64,000 nt of DNA from CAVZVW01 sp963778845. GTDB lineage: Bacteria; Actinomycetota; Actinomycetes; Actinomycetales; Kineosporiaceae. Every line of letters begins with the position of its first letter. Position 1 is the first letter of the stretch. Under the pieces are notes generated by a model. It was not told the origin of the DNA. It worked only from the letters and a program-made list of their open reading frames with translations, and did not search any database. Below, piece by piece: positions 17,010-25,733 of the stretch. The translations under genes were made by a program, and so were the position numbers. The DNA is taken from positions 372,001 to 436,000 of the forward strand of contig CAVZVW010000001.1 in NCBI GenBank assembly GCA_963778845.1, in the 5' to 3' direction.

Positions 17010-17168
17010 GGTGTGGCGGCGGCGGACCGGCGACGGCGAGCCGGTTCCAGCCTAGGCGTGTCTGGGCCGTCTTGCCCGGGCTGCGGAGGCCCCCGTACGC
17101 TGAGCGCACGAGTGTTCGGCCTTCGGACCAGACCGGCGGCTCGCAGGGCACACCTACTGGAGCGGCGC

Positions 17169-18139
17169 ATGGCCTTCTTCGGCTCGGTCGACGACGTGCG
17201 CGACCGGCTCGCCGCCACCGGCTACCTGTGCGACGACACGACCGCGACCGCTGTCTTCCTGGCCGACGCCCTGGGCAAGCCGCTGCTCCTCGAGGGCCCG
17301 GCAGGCACCGGCAAGACCGAGCTCGCCAAGGCGGTCGCGGCCGTCTGCGACGCCGAGCTCGTGCGCCTTCAGTGCTACGAGGGCCTCGACGAGGCCCGGG
17401 CCTTGTACGAGTGGAACTACCGCAAGCAGCTGTTGCGCATCCAGGCGGCGCAGGCTCTACGGCCGCCCGACAGCGGGCCGCCCGACAGCGGGCCGGCCGA
17501 CAGCGGGCCGGCCGACAGCGGGCCGATGGTCGTTGCGGTGGCCCGCCCCTCCGCGGACGCGGGGGAGGCGGGGTGGGACTCGCTGCACGACGACATCTTC
17601 AGCGAGGAGTTCCTGCTCGCACGGCCACTGCTCACCGCGATCCGCCGCACAGGGCCCACGGTGCTGCTCGTCGACGAGACCGACAAGGCCGACGTCGAGG
17701 TCGAGGGGCTGCTGCTGGAGGTGCTGTCGGACTTCCAGGTGACCGTCCCGGAGCTCGGCACGATCACGGCGACGAGGCGGCCCTTCGTCGTCCTCACGTC
17801 GAACGCGACGCGCGACCTCTCCGAGGCCCTCAAGCGGCGCTGCCTCTACGTGCACATCGGCTACCCGGACGCCGAGCGCGAGCGAGCGATCGTGCTGGCC
17901 CGGGTGCCCGAGGCTGCCGAGCAGCTCGGACGGCAGGTGGTCGACGCGGTTCGCGCGATGCGCGCCCTCGACCTGCGCAAGCCGCCGAGCATCGCCGAGA
18001 CCATCGACTGGGCGCGGACCGTGCTCGCCCTCGGGCACGACAGGCTGACCGACGAGACGGCGGCGGCCACGCTGGGCGTCGTCCTCAAGCACCACTCCGA
18101 CCAGCAGCGCGCGGGCGAGGCGCTGGGGCTGGGACGTCG

Positions 18140-18143
<4 letters not shown>
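17169..18143 (+). CDS. MoxR-family AAA+ ATPase
   Basis: The 324-aa protein is a MoxR/CoxD-type AAA+ chaperone ATPase. Walker A is GPAGTGKTELAKA (residues 42-54), Walker B is VLLVDETDKAD, sensor 1 is VLTSNATRDLS, and LKRRCLYVHIGYPDAERE supplies the arginine-finger region. Such ATPases work with VWA-domain proteins to mature metalloenzymes or complexes. A four-copy PDSGP repeat is inserted at about residues 100-119, between the Walker motifs. The partner class (CoxE-like VWA protein) is encoded at 23.0-24.4 kb on the other strand. The gene overlaps the thiolase gene by ATGA. Confidence 0.9.
17466..17525. repeat. 15-bp tandem repeat, four copies, in the MoxR gene
   Basis: Two copies of CCCGACAGCGGGCCG are followed by two of GCCGACAGCGGGCCG, directly abutting. 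They encode PDSGPPDSGPADSGPADSGP, a flexible insertion between the Walker A and Walker B motifs. Confidence 0.9.
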
Positions 18144-19330
<1,187 letters not shown>

Positions 19331-19352
19331 CCACCGCCGCCCCCACCGCCGG

Positions 19353-19378
19353 CACCACCTCTAGCCACCACCTCTAGC
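19353..19378. repeat. 13-bp tandem duplication at the end of the ATP-grasp gene
   Basis: CACCACCTCTAGC occurs twice in tandem, spanning the stop codon of the ATP-grasp gene. Each copy carries a TAG on the minus strand. The gap to the thiolase stop is only 43 bp and shows no clear terminator hairpin. Confidence 0.75.
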
Positions 19379-20306
19379 CACCACCATCGCCGCGCCGCGC
19401 AAGCAGGTGTGCCACCGCCGCGGCGATCGGCTGGTCGGTGGCGTCCTCGAAGAAGGTGAAGCCAGGGGACGGGTTGACCTCGAAGCAGTACATCTGCCCG
19501 TCCTCGGTCTCACGCAGGTCGATCCCGGCCACCACGAGGCCGAGAGACCTCGCCAACCTGACGCAGCGCTGCGTGACGTCGTCGGGAAGGCGATCGGCGG
19601 TCAGCGTCGGCGCCAACCCGTCTCTGGCGCCGTAGCGGTAGTCGACCGCCTCCGAGGTGACCCGGCAGACGAAGGTCTCCTCGTCGACGACGTGCACCCG
19701 GTAGTCCACGCCCGGGACGAAGGCCTGGAACTGGGTGGGGCACCACCTGAGGTTCGCCAGCCGGTCGTCGTCCAGGCTGTCGAGCCGTCGCACCACGCTG
19801 CGGATCCCGCTGGCGGACTTGTAGATCACCCCAGGGTGTGTCGACGCGAACTCCCGCAGCTCGTCGACGTCGTTGGTCACCAAGGTGGACGGCGTGCTGA
19901 AGCCGGCGTCGGCGATGCTCAGCGACTGGTACGGCTTGGAGCTGTTCGAGGCCATCGCGGACGAGCGGTTCACGACACGTGCGTCTGTGATCTCGGTCCA
20001 GGTCAGCAAGGCGTCGTCGAACGCCTCGGCATGCCGCCACAGGTCGCTGCCCTCTCCGGCCCTCTCGGTCGCCGGGATCCTCCGGAAGTCATAGGGCCGC
20101 AGGTAGATCGACTGGATGTCCTCGACGGGGATCCGCCGGGCGGGGGTCCGGATCGTGCCTCCGAGCCCGTCGCCGACCGCGAGGTCCAGGCAGAGCTCGG
20201 CGGTCCGCGCCTGGTCGAGGAGCTCGACGTCGTCACCGGAGTCCGTCAGCGCCTGCGCCACAGCTGCGAGCGGGCCGTCCCCGCGCAGGCCCCAGAGCAC
20301 GATCAT
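19374..20306 (-). CDS. RimK-like ATP-grasp ligase
   Basis: This 310-aa enzyme has a pre-ATP-grasp domain (residues 1-100) and an ATP-grasp fold. Visible motifs are NSSKPYQSL (121-129), IYKSASGIRSVVRR with Lys163 for ATP, CPTQFQAFVPGVDYRVHVV (189-207), AGIDLRETEDG, and the Mg-binding CFEVNPSPGF (274-283). ATP-grasp ligases of this class join carboxylates to amines or hydroxyls through an acyl-phosphate; RimK adds Glu to S6 and MdnC-like members crosslink peptide side chains. The substrate here is unknown. Its ATG overlaps the stop of a degenerate paralogue (ATGA), which in turn follows the KD-repeat gene, suggesting that the three act together. Confidence 0.85.
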   Translation of the reverse strand: MIVLWGLRGDGPLAAVAQALTDSGDDVELLDQARTAELCLDLAVGDGLGGTIRTPARRIPVEDIQSIYLRPYDFRRIPATERAGEGSDLWRHAEAFDDALLTWTEITDARVVNRSSAMASNSSKPYQSLSIADAGFSTPSTLVTNDVDELREFASTHPGVIYKSASGIRSVVRRLDSLDDDRLANLRWCPTQFQAFVPGVDYRVHVVDEETFVCRVTSEAVDYRYGARDGLAPTLTADRLPDDVTQRCVRLARSLGLVVAGIDLRETEDGQMYCFEVNPSPGFTFFEDATDQPIAAAVAHLLARRGDGGG

Positions 20307-21151
20307 CGCCAGGCTCCAGCGCCGACCGGACTCGTTCGTCCGTCCAAGGCTGTTCGTCCGTCCAAGGCTGTTCGTCCGTCCAAGGCTGTTCGTCCGTCCA
20401 AGGCTGTTCGTCCGTCCAAGGCTGTTCGTCCGTCCAAGGCTGACAGCAACGCGTCCGCCACAGCCGGGGTCGTGATGTCCGGCCAGACGTCGACCTCGGT
20501 GAGGGCGTGGCCGGAACCCGCCTCGCGGACGTGGACGGACAGCAGGCGACATCCGGCATGCTCGGCCAGCTGCTGCGCGAGCTTCTCGCACTGGGGCGTC
20601 GGAGCGCCGATGGCCACGCCGTCGACCACGGTGAAGCGGATCGCCGGCGGGGCAGCGGTCTCGCCCTGGAGGGAGGCCGGGCTGCCCTGGAGGGAGGACG
20701 GCGACACGCCGGGGGGCCCCACCCGACGGCGGGACTCGATCACCGGGATCCCCAGCCCTGAGGCCTCCCGAAGCCACCTCTCGCGCGCCCACAGTGGCCC
20801 GCACAGACAGGTTGCTGTCGGTCGGTTGACCACGGGCACCGGCAGCTCGGTGAGCCAGGCGAGGAGCACCGCCGTCATCTCCGAGGCGACGTAGCTGCGG
20901 TCCGACGGCTGGATGTGTCCGAGGTCGCCCTCGAAGACGCACGCCATCCTGGTCAGCACCCCGGTCACCTCATCCACGTCGAACGACGTACCGCCGGCGA
21001 CGAACCGGCTTGATCCGATCTCCCCCGGCCGGTAGCTCCAGCCCCCCGTCGACAGATCTGCCGGCCGCATGATGCGGACGTCCGGTCGTGCCCACAGTGC
21101 CGCCAGGGCGTCCGCACTGTCGTCGTAGTGGTTCGCCACGATGAGCAGCAC
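20303..21151 (-). CDS. Degenerate RimK/ATP-grasp-like partner protein with repeat tail
   Basis: The protein of about 282 aa starts DVLLIVANHYDDSADALAAL, a pre-ATP-grasp-type fold. Near the C-terminus, LAEHAGCRLLSVHVREAGSGHALTEVDVWPDI aligns by eye with SLGLVVAGIDLRETEDGQMYCFEVNPSP of the neighbouring ligase, but the E-x-N metal motif reads E-V-D and the ATP-binding lysine region is missing. It therefore looks like a catalytically dead paralogue, perhaps a substrate-binding or heterodimer partner; this is inference. It ends in six ALDGRT repeats. GTG at 21151 is chosen because GGAGG lies seven bases upstream; the frame is open to 21193. Confidence 0.6.
   Translation of the reverse strand: MLLIVANHYDDSADALAALWARPDVRIMRPADLSTGGWSYRPGEIGSSRFVAGGTSFDVDEVTGVLTRMACVFEGDLGHIQPSDRSYVASEMTAVLLAWLTELPVPVVNRPTATCLCGPLWARERWLREASGLGIPVIESRRRVGPPGVSPSSLQGSPASLQGETAAPPAIRFTVVDGVAIGAPTPQCEKLAQQLAEHAGCRLLSVHVREAGSGHALTEVDVWPDITTPAVADALLSALDGRTALDGRTALDGRTALDGRTALDGRTALDGRTSPVGAGAWR
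20334..20441. repeat. 18-bp perfect tandem repeat, six copies
   Basis: The unit GTTCGTCCGTCCAAGGCT is repeated six times without a mismatch. On the minus strand it encodes (ALDGRT)6 at the C-terminus of the degenerate ATP-grasp partner. The array ends 27 bp upstream of the start codon of the ATP-grasp ligase, so copy-number change would alter only the tail and not the coupling. Confidence 0.95.
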
Positions 21152-21207
21152 GTCACTGCCTCCGCCGGCCCGGTGACACGGCGACCAGCCCACTGCCTGC
21201 TCGCGGG

Positions 21208-22404
21208 TCAGCTCTCATCGCTGAGCGCCTGCTCCCCGACCGGCGGACGCTCGTCGCCGCCGATGAAGGGTTGGCCGGCCGCCGTGCCGGACTCGGACGT
21301 GCCGAGCTGTTCGGCCAGGTTGGCGAGCTGCTGGGAGATGCCCGTGAGCACCGACGACACGGAGAGCGGGTTGTCGCGGTCCTTCTCCTTGGCGTCCTTC
21401 TCCTTGTCCTTCAGGTTCTCCTTGTCCTTGTGGTCCTTGGTGTCCTTGGTGTCCTTGCTCTCCTTGGTGTCCTTGTGGTCCTTCGTCTCCTTGGTCTCGT
21501 TCTTCCCGTCCTTGACGTCCTTGGTGTCCTTGGCGTCCTTCACCGCCCTGTTACCGATGCACTGGTCGTCCTGGACGCTGAAGTACCTCTGGACCAGGAC
21601 GCCGTTGATGCGCTCGTCCTGGCCCTCGCACACGTCGCCGATCTCGCAGCTGGAGAACCCCCCGCCGCACCCCGCGGTCACGACGAACCCCGAACCTACG
21701 TCGGGGTCGGTGCAGGCCTCGACGAGCTCGTGGGAGTACACCTCGGTCACCCCGTCCAGGGTGCCGTCGTTCATGATCCATCCCCAACGGACGGTCGCCC
21801 AGTAGAACGGGAACGAGTAGTACGTGTAGTGACCGTGCTTGCCGATGGCGTTGGGGTCCTGGCTCGAGGACACTCCCGTCGGCAGCATGACCACGAAGAG
21901 CAGCTGGGGGTCGCTGGGGCTGGGCACCATGCCCCGGGAGATCAGGTTCGACAGCAGGTCTTGGATGGTGTTGTCCGTGAAGGTGGCCGGCGGGTCCGCC
22001 GGAGAGCCGCCCACCGCGGACGTGACCAGGGTCGCCCCGGCGACCACCCCTCGCTGGATGCTGCGGTACTGCGCGAGCGCGTCCATGTAGGGACCCGTGA
22101 CGATGCTCTGCGTCGCGTTCAGGACGTCGCCCGCGCTCGGAACCGGCGTGCCGGCCCAGGTCGTCCCCCAGAAGACCAGGTGAACCTTGACGTGGTCGAG
22201 GACCGAGCCGCCGTTGTCCGTGACCACGACGCCACTGGCCGTTGTCTTCGGCGTTCCGACCCTCGCCTTGGGGCGGGCAGCGACGCCCGATGTCCTGGCG
22301 CGCACGATCGAGGAGACCGTCGGGTCGGTCTGGTCGACGTTGCGCCACTCGCCCGGGTGGGACATCTGGGCGCCAGAAGGGAACGCGCTCATGGGGCTGG
22401 TCAT
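21208..22404 (-). CDS. HELVEACTDP-motif protein with Lys/Asp repeat tail
   Basis: The 398-aa protein has three parts. Residues 1-60 are polar and disordered-looking. Residues 67-283 form a globular domain (VKVHLVFWGTTW, KHGHYTYYSFPFYW, SHELVEACTDP at 224-234, EIGDVCE at 254-260, four or more Cys). HELVE with nearby His and Glu resembles a zincin-type site, but activity is unproven. Residues 287-343 are a charged tract made almost wholly of KD, KE and KT repeats. A helical, acidic tail follows. No signal peptide is evident. ATG at 22404 follows CCGGAGG. It is the first gene of a unit with the degenerate and intact ATP-grasp genes. Confidence 0.65.
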   Translation of the reverse strand: MTSPMSAFPSGAQMSHPGEWRNVDQTDPTVSSIVRARTSGVAARPKARVGTPKTTASGVVVTDNGGSVLDHVKVHLVFWGTTWAGTPVPSAGDVLNATQSIVTGPYMDALAQYRSIQRGVVAGATLVTSAVGGSPADPPATFTDNTIQDLLSNLISRGMVPSPSDPQLLFVVMLPTGVSSSQDPNAIGKHGHYTYYSFPFYWATVRWGWIMNDGTLDGVTEVYSHELVEACTDPDVGSGFVVTAGCGGGFSSCEIGDVCEGQDERINGVLVQRYFSVQDDQCIGNRAVKDAKDTKDVKDGKNETKETKDHKDTKESKDTKDTKDHKDKENLKDKEKDAKEKDRDNPLSVSSVLTGISQQLANLAEQLGTSESGTAAGQPFIGGDERPPVGEQALSDES

Positions 22405-22488
22405 GGTGGCCTCCGGAACTCGTGTCGGGGCGGCGACTTCGAGCTCAGGAGCCGGCTAGGTCGGTCGGTGATACCCGCCAGGGCAACG

Positions 22489-23007
22489 TCAACGCGTGGT
22501 GGCCTCGTTGCCTGGCCGCCACGGATGCAGGCGTGGCCTCCAGGGCGGTACGGCACGGCGGTACGCCTCGTAGTCGGCACCGAAGCGGACGGCGAGCGTC
22601 GGCTCCTCATACCGCCGGACGAACGCCATCGCGGTCAACCAGACCACCGCGGCGTACACGACCAGGCTGAGCTGCCCCAGCACCAGCGCCTCGCCGACGA
22701 TGATGACAAGAGTTCCGAGGTAGATGGGGTTGCGCACGTACCGGTTGAACCCGGTCACGACCAGGCGCTCGGTCAACGCTCCCGGAACGGGCGTGCCCCC
22801 CGCTCGAGCGAACTCGACGAACGTCGCGACCGCCGGGACCAGGCCGGCGACGATCAGCGCGATGCCGATGGCTTGCGCCAGACGACCGATGGGTGAGGTG
22901 TAGACGACCTTCCAACCCGTGATCACCCATGGCATCCACACCGCCCCGAGTCCGCCGGCGATCGCGAACCAGACGATGCTGCCTACCGCGGCCGTGGACC
23001 GACGCAT
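22489..23007 (-). CDS. Isoprenylcysteine carboxyl methyltransferase-family membrane protein
   Basis: This 172-aa integral membrane protein has about four helices. Its C-terminal half carries the ICMT/PEMT-family SAM-binding signature: TGFNRYVRNPIYLGTLVIIVGEAL and YEEPTLAVRFGADYEAYRRAVPPW. Bacterial members methylate small molecules or lipids; targets are mostly unknown. The gene lies 8 bp after the CoxE-like gene on the same strand, so co-transcription is likely, and 84 bp before the KD-repeat gene, which could place it in the ATP-grasp unit. Confidence 0.85.
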   Translation of the reverse strand: MRRSTAAVGSIVWFAIAGGLGAVWMPWVITGWKVVYTSPIGRLAQAIGIALIVAGLVPAVATFVEFARAGGTPVPGALTERLVVTGFNRYVRNPIYLGTLVIIVGEALVLGQLSLVVYAAVVWLTAMAFVRRYEEPTLAVRFGADYEAYRRAVPPWRPRLHPWRPGNEATTR

Positions 23008-23014
23008 GCCAGGC

Positions 23015-24436
23015 TCAGGCGATCGCGGCGACGGCGGCTACGAGCTGGCGCAGCGTGGCCACCTCGAAGACGCCTGTGCAGTGCACCGCGTACATCGACA
23101 GCCGCGAGTCGCCGGTGTCCCACTCGCGTGCCGGTTCCGGGTCCAACCAGTACAACCGCCGCGCGCGGTGGGCCAGCTCGGCGACCTGAGGCAGCGCAGG
23201 CGGCCGGTCGTGGCTGCGGGCATCCCCGGCGATGATGACGGTGGTCTTGGCCGTGACGGCGTCCCCCCAGGTGGCGAGGAAGTCCTGGAGCACGCGGGTG
23301 TAGTCGCTGCGCCCGTCGCGCACCACGAGCCCACGTCGGTCGAGGAGCTGACGCGGGTCGAGCACGCCTGGCGAGGTCTCGAGGAACCGGGTGATCTCGA
23401 CGATCCCGTCGACGAACACGAACGAGCGCACCCGGGAGAACTCCTGGTGGACGGCGTGCAGCAGGGTGAGCGTGAACGGTGCGAACGGTGCCGTCGAGCC
23501 CGAGACGTCGCACAGCACCACCAGGTCGGGCCGTGTCGGGCGACGCACCCGCAGCGCGGGGGTCACCGGCACGCCTCCCGTACCCATCGACGTCCGGATC
23601 GTCCTGCGCATGTCCAGGCCGCCACGGCCCCGGCGCCGCCGGCTGCCCAGCCGGGTGGCCAACCGCCGGGCGAGCGGTCGCAGCGCCGCTCGCAGCACGG
23701 CCAGCTCTTCGGGCCCTGCCGTGAGGAGTGGCGCGTCCTCCAGGTCCGCCGGCTCGAGCGGGTCGTCGGCACCCCGCCGGTCGCGCAGGCGCCCGGTGAC
23801 CAGCTCCTCCACCCGACGGCGCAGCTGCTCCAGGGCCGCTGCGGCCTGCGCGGTCTGGGCGGAGCGCTCGAGCTCGGTCCGCTCACCCTCACGGTCGAGC
23901 ACCTGCTGGTAGAGCCGAGGCAGATCCATGCGTCGCAGGACACGCTGGGTGTGGTGCTCCGCGGAGCGCCCGTCATGCGTGCCCGCCCAGCGCTCCACCG
24001 CGTCGTCCAGCAGCTCGTCGAGGAGCTCGTCGTCGCCTTCACGCAGTGCCCTGGCGAGGGCCTGCGTCGGGTCCTCACCGCTCGTGGCCGCCGTGCGGTG
24101 GGACGCCGCGCCCCTCTCGCCCGCACTGGCGTCGTCCGGACCGCTGTGGCGCTGGCGAGGGAAGACCGCGTCGAAGGCACGGGAGAAGGCGTCCTCGTGG
24201 GCGTGGTCCTTGACCAGGCAGGCGCGCAGGGCGCTGCGTACGCGAGGCCGACGACCGAGGTCGAGGTGGGTGAGGGCGGCGACGGCGTCCAGCTCCTCAC
24301 CCGTCGACACAGGCAACCCAGCAGCCCGCAGCCGGTGCGCGAGCTCCAGCACGCACGACGCGGCCGCGCGCGCTGCGGGCGATGCGCTGGACGCGGTGCC
24401 GGCACCACCGTAGGCTCGATTGTGCGCGTTGCGCAT
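23015..24436 (-). CDS. CoxE-like VWA domain protein
   Basis: A protein of about 473 aa whose N-terminal helical region, LELAHRLRAAGLPVSTGEELDAVAAL, is typical of CoxE/VWA-containing MoxR partners. The middle is charged and coiled-coil-like. The C-terminal VWA domain begins LVVLCDVSGSTAPFAPF, holding the MIDAS motif DxSxS, with RSDYTRVLQDFL and IAGDARSHD completing it. Such proteins pair with MoxR ATPases to activate metalloenzymes, as in the CO dehydrogenase system; here the MoxR gene is 5 kb away and no CO dehydrogenase gene is present. Several ATG codons (24460, 24457, 24448, 24436) are possible starts; none has a clear ribosome site. Confidence 0.82.
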   Translation of the reverse strand: MRNAHNRAYGGAGTASSASPAARAAASCVLELAHRLRAAGLPVSTGEELDAVAALTHLDLGRRPRVRSALRACLVKDHAHEDAFSRAFDAVFPRQRHSGPDDASAGERGAASHRTAATSGEDPTQALARALREGDDELLDELLDDAVERWAGTHDGRSAEHHTQRVLRRMDLPRLYQQVLDREGERTELERSAQTAQAAAALEQLRRRVEELVTGRLRDRRGADDPLEPADLEDAPLLTAGPEELAVLRAALRPLARRLATRLGSRRRRGRGGLDMRRTIRTSMGTGGVPVTPALRVRRPTRPDLVVLCDVSGSTAPFAPFTLTLLHAVHQEFSRVRSFVFVDGIVEITRFLETSPGVLDPRQLLDRRGLVVRDGRSDYTRVLQDFLATWGDAVTAKTTVIIAGDARSHDRPPALPQVAELAHRARRLYWLDPEPAREWDTGDSRLSMYAVHCTGVFEVATLRQLVAAVAAIA

Positions 24437-24472
24437 GCCTGTTCGCATGACGTACATCATTGGAGGTCCCCG

Positions 24473-25045
24473 ATGGCGGCGCAAGCCCCGGCGCTGCTCG
24501 CCCTCTCCCTCGTCCTGCACCCCGGGCACGACCTGCAGCAACAGGAGCATGTGGCGGTGCTGGCGGCGCGCCTCGGCTACGCGGAGGTGGTCGTGCCGGA
24601 CGGGACGGCACCCGGGTCACTCGAGCGCCTGGGCCGTGCTGCGAGCCCGGCTCGACTGCTCACCCACAGCGACGCCGTCCGCGACCTCGTCGTCGAGGGC
24701 AACGACCCCGGGGCGGTCGTCGCAGCCCGGGCCGCCGCCGACGAGCGCGGCGACGACCGGCCGGTCGTCGTCGGCATCACCGTGTCGATCGGTCGGACAC
24801 GCACCGAGGCCACGGCGCGCGCCGACCGGGACCCCCGGTTCGTCGGGGACGACCACCCCAGCGCCAAGGGTGTGTTCGGCACGCTCGAGGAGGCTCAGCA
24901 GCAGGTGATGACCCTCGCCCAAGCCGGCGCGGGGGTCCTGAGGGTCACCCTCGCCGACGAGCTCGACCTCGCCGACCTGCTCGCTCAGGTGCGATCGCTC
25001 GTGGTCGGCCCGACCATGCACCTCGTGGAGGGTCGGCGACCCTGA
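24473..25045 (+). CDS. Short luciferase-like (LLM) domain protein
   Basis: This 190-aa protein has LLM-family features: ALLALSLVLHPGHD at the first strand, LAARLGYAEVVVPDG, and a C-terminal segment RTRTEATARADRDP...GVFGTLEEAQQQVMTLAQAGAGVLRVTLAD, which resembles the last third of flavin-dependent bacterial luciferase-like enzymes. The full family is about 300 aa or more, so the central barrel strands are missing. It may be a reduced paralogue without catalytic activity. ATG at 24473 follows TTGGAGG. It is divergent from the CoxE-like gene. Confidence 0.55.
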   Translation: MAAQAPALLALSLVLHPGHDLQQQEHVAVLAARLGYAEVVVPDGTAPGSLERLGRAASPARLLTHSDAVRDLVVEGNDPGAVVAARAAADERGDDRPVVVGITVSIGRTRTEATARADRDPRFVGDDHPSAKGVFGTLEEAQQQVMTLAQAGAGVLRVTLADELDLADLLAQVRSLVVGPTMHLVEGRRP

Positions 25046-25733
25046 ACGCGGCCCGGCAGGGTCGAACCGCCGCGCGGCCGGTCATCCCGCGCCCAGGGCG
25101 TCTCCACCGGTCCCGGCACCCTCAGCGTGCCATGATCGCCTCCCCGACGCGCCAACCCGGCGCCCTCAGCCGGCCATGATCGCCACCCCGGCGCCACAAC
25201 TTCGTATCGCGCCCCTCCTCGAGCACGGTCACCAAGATGAGGCACCGGGTTGTGGCGCTGGGCTGGCGATCTTCACCCCCTTCACAGCCCGACGCGCCAA
25301 CCCGGCACCCTCAGCCGGCCATGATCGCCACCCCGGCGCCACAACTTCGTATCGCGCCCCTCCTCGAGCACGGTCACCAAGATGAGGCACCGGGTTGTGG
25401 CGCTGGGCTGGCGATCTTCACGGCCTCTACACCCCGCCGCCTCCAACACGGCGCCCTCACCGCGCTCCCCTCGCCGTCTCACCGCTCGCCGTCTCACCGC
25501 TCACCGCTCGCCGTCTCACCGCTCGCCGCTCGCCGCTCGCCCGAGCACACCGGAGGGGCCACACCGGTGAAGCCGCCAGCCCGACCGTTGCGTATCCGCG
25601 TGCAATGCAAAGCGCGCGCGAACCACTACCTCGCTCGCCCGAGCCGACCGCAGGCGCGACCGCCTCGCCCACCGGCTGACCTCACCCGGCTGACCCGGCT
25701 GACCCGGCTGACCCGGCAGACGTGCGGCCAAGG
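25046..25733. repeat. Non-coding repeat region with a 145-bp tandem duplication
   Basis: No convincing gene was found in these 688 bp. A 131-bp segment at 25146-25276 recurs at 25291-25421, an offset of 145 bp, almost unchanged. Each copy contains the inverted repeat CGCCACAAC/GTTGTGGCG about 50 bp apart, and a partial third copy of the left end occurs near 25118-25140. It is followed by CTCACCGCTCGCCGT-type repeats at about 25477-25545 and four CGGCTGACC units at about 25687-25722. The pattern suits a REP-like intergenic element. Confidence 0.7.

Noticed and set aside
20334..20441. CRISPR-like array
   Set aside because: Units are 18 bp, directly adjacent with no spacers, and in frame with the coding sequence; they form a protein tail.
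22919..24472. Plus-strand extension of the LLM protein upstream to 22919
   Set aside because: It is antisense to the CoxE-like VWA gene; TTGGAGG and ATG at 24473 mark the true start.
25146..25421. Insertion sequence
   Set aside because: No transposase frame, no flanking target duplication seen, and the copies are in tandem.
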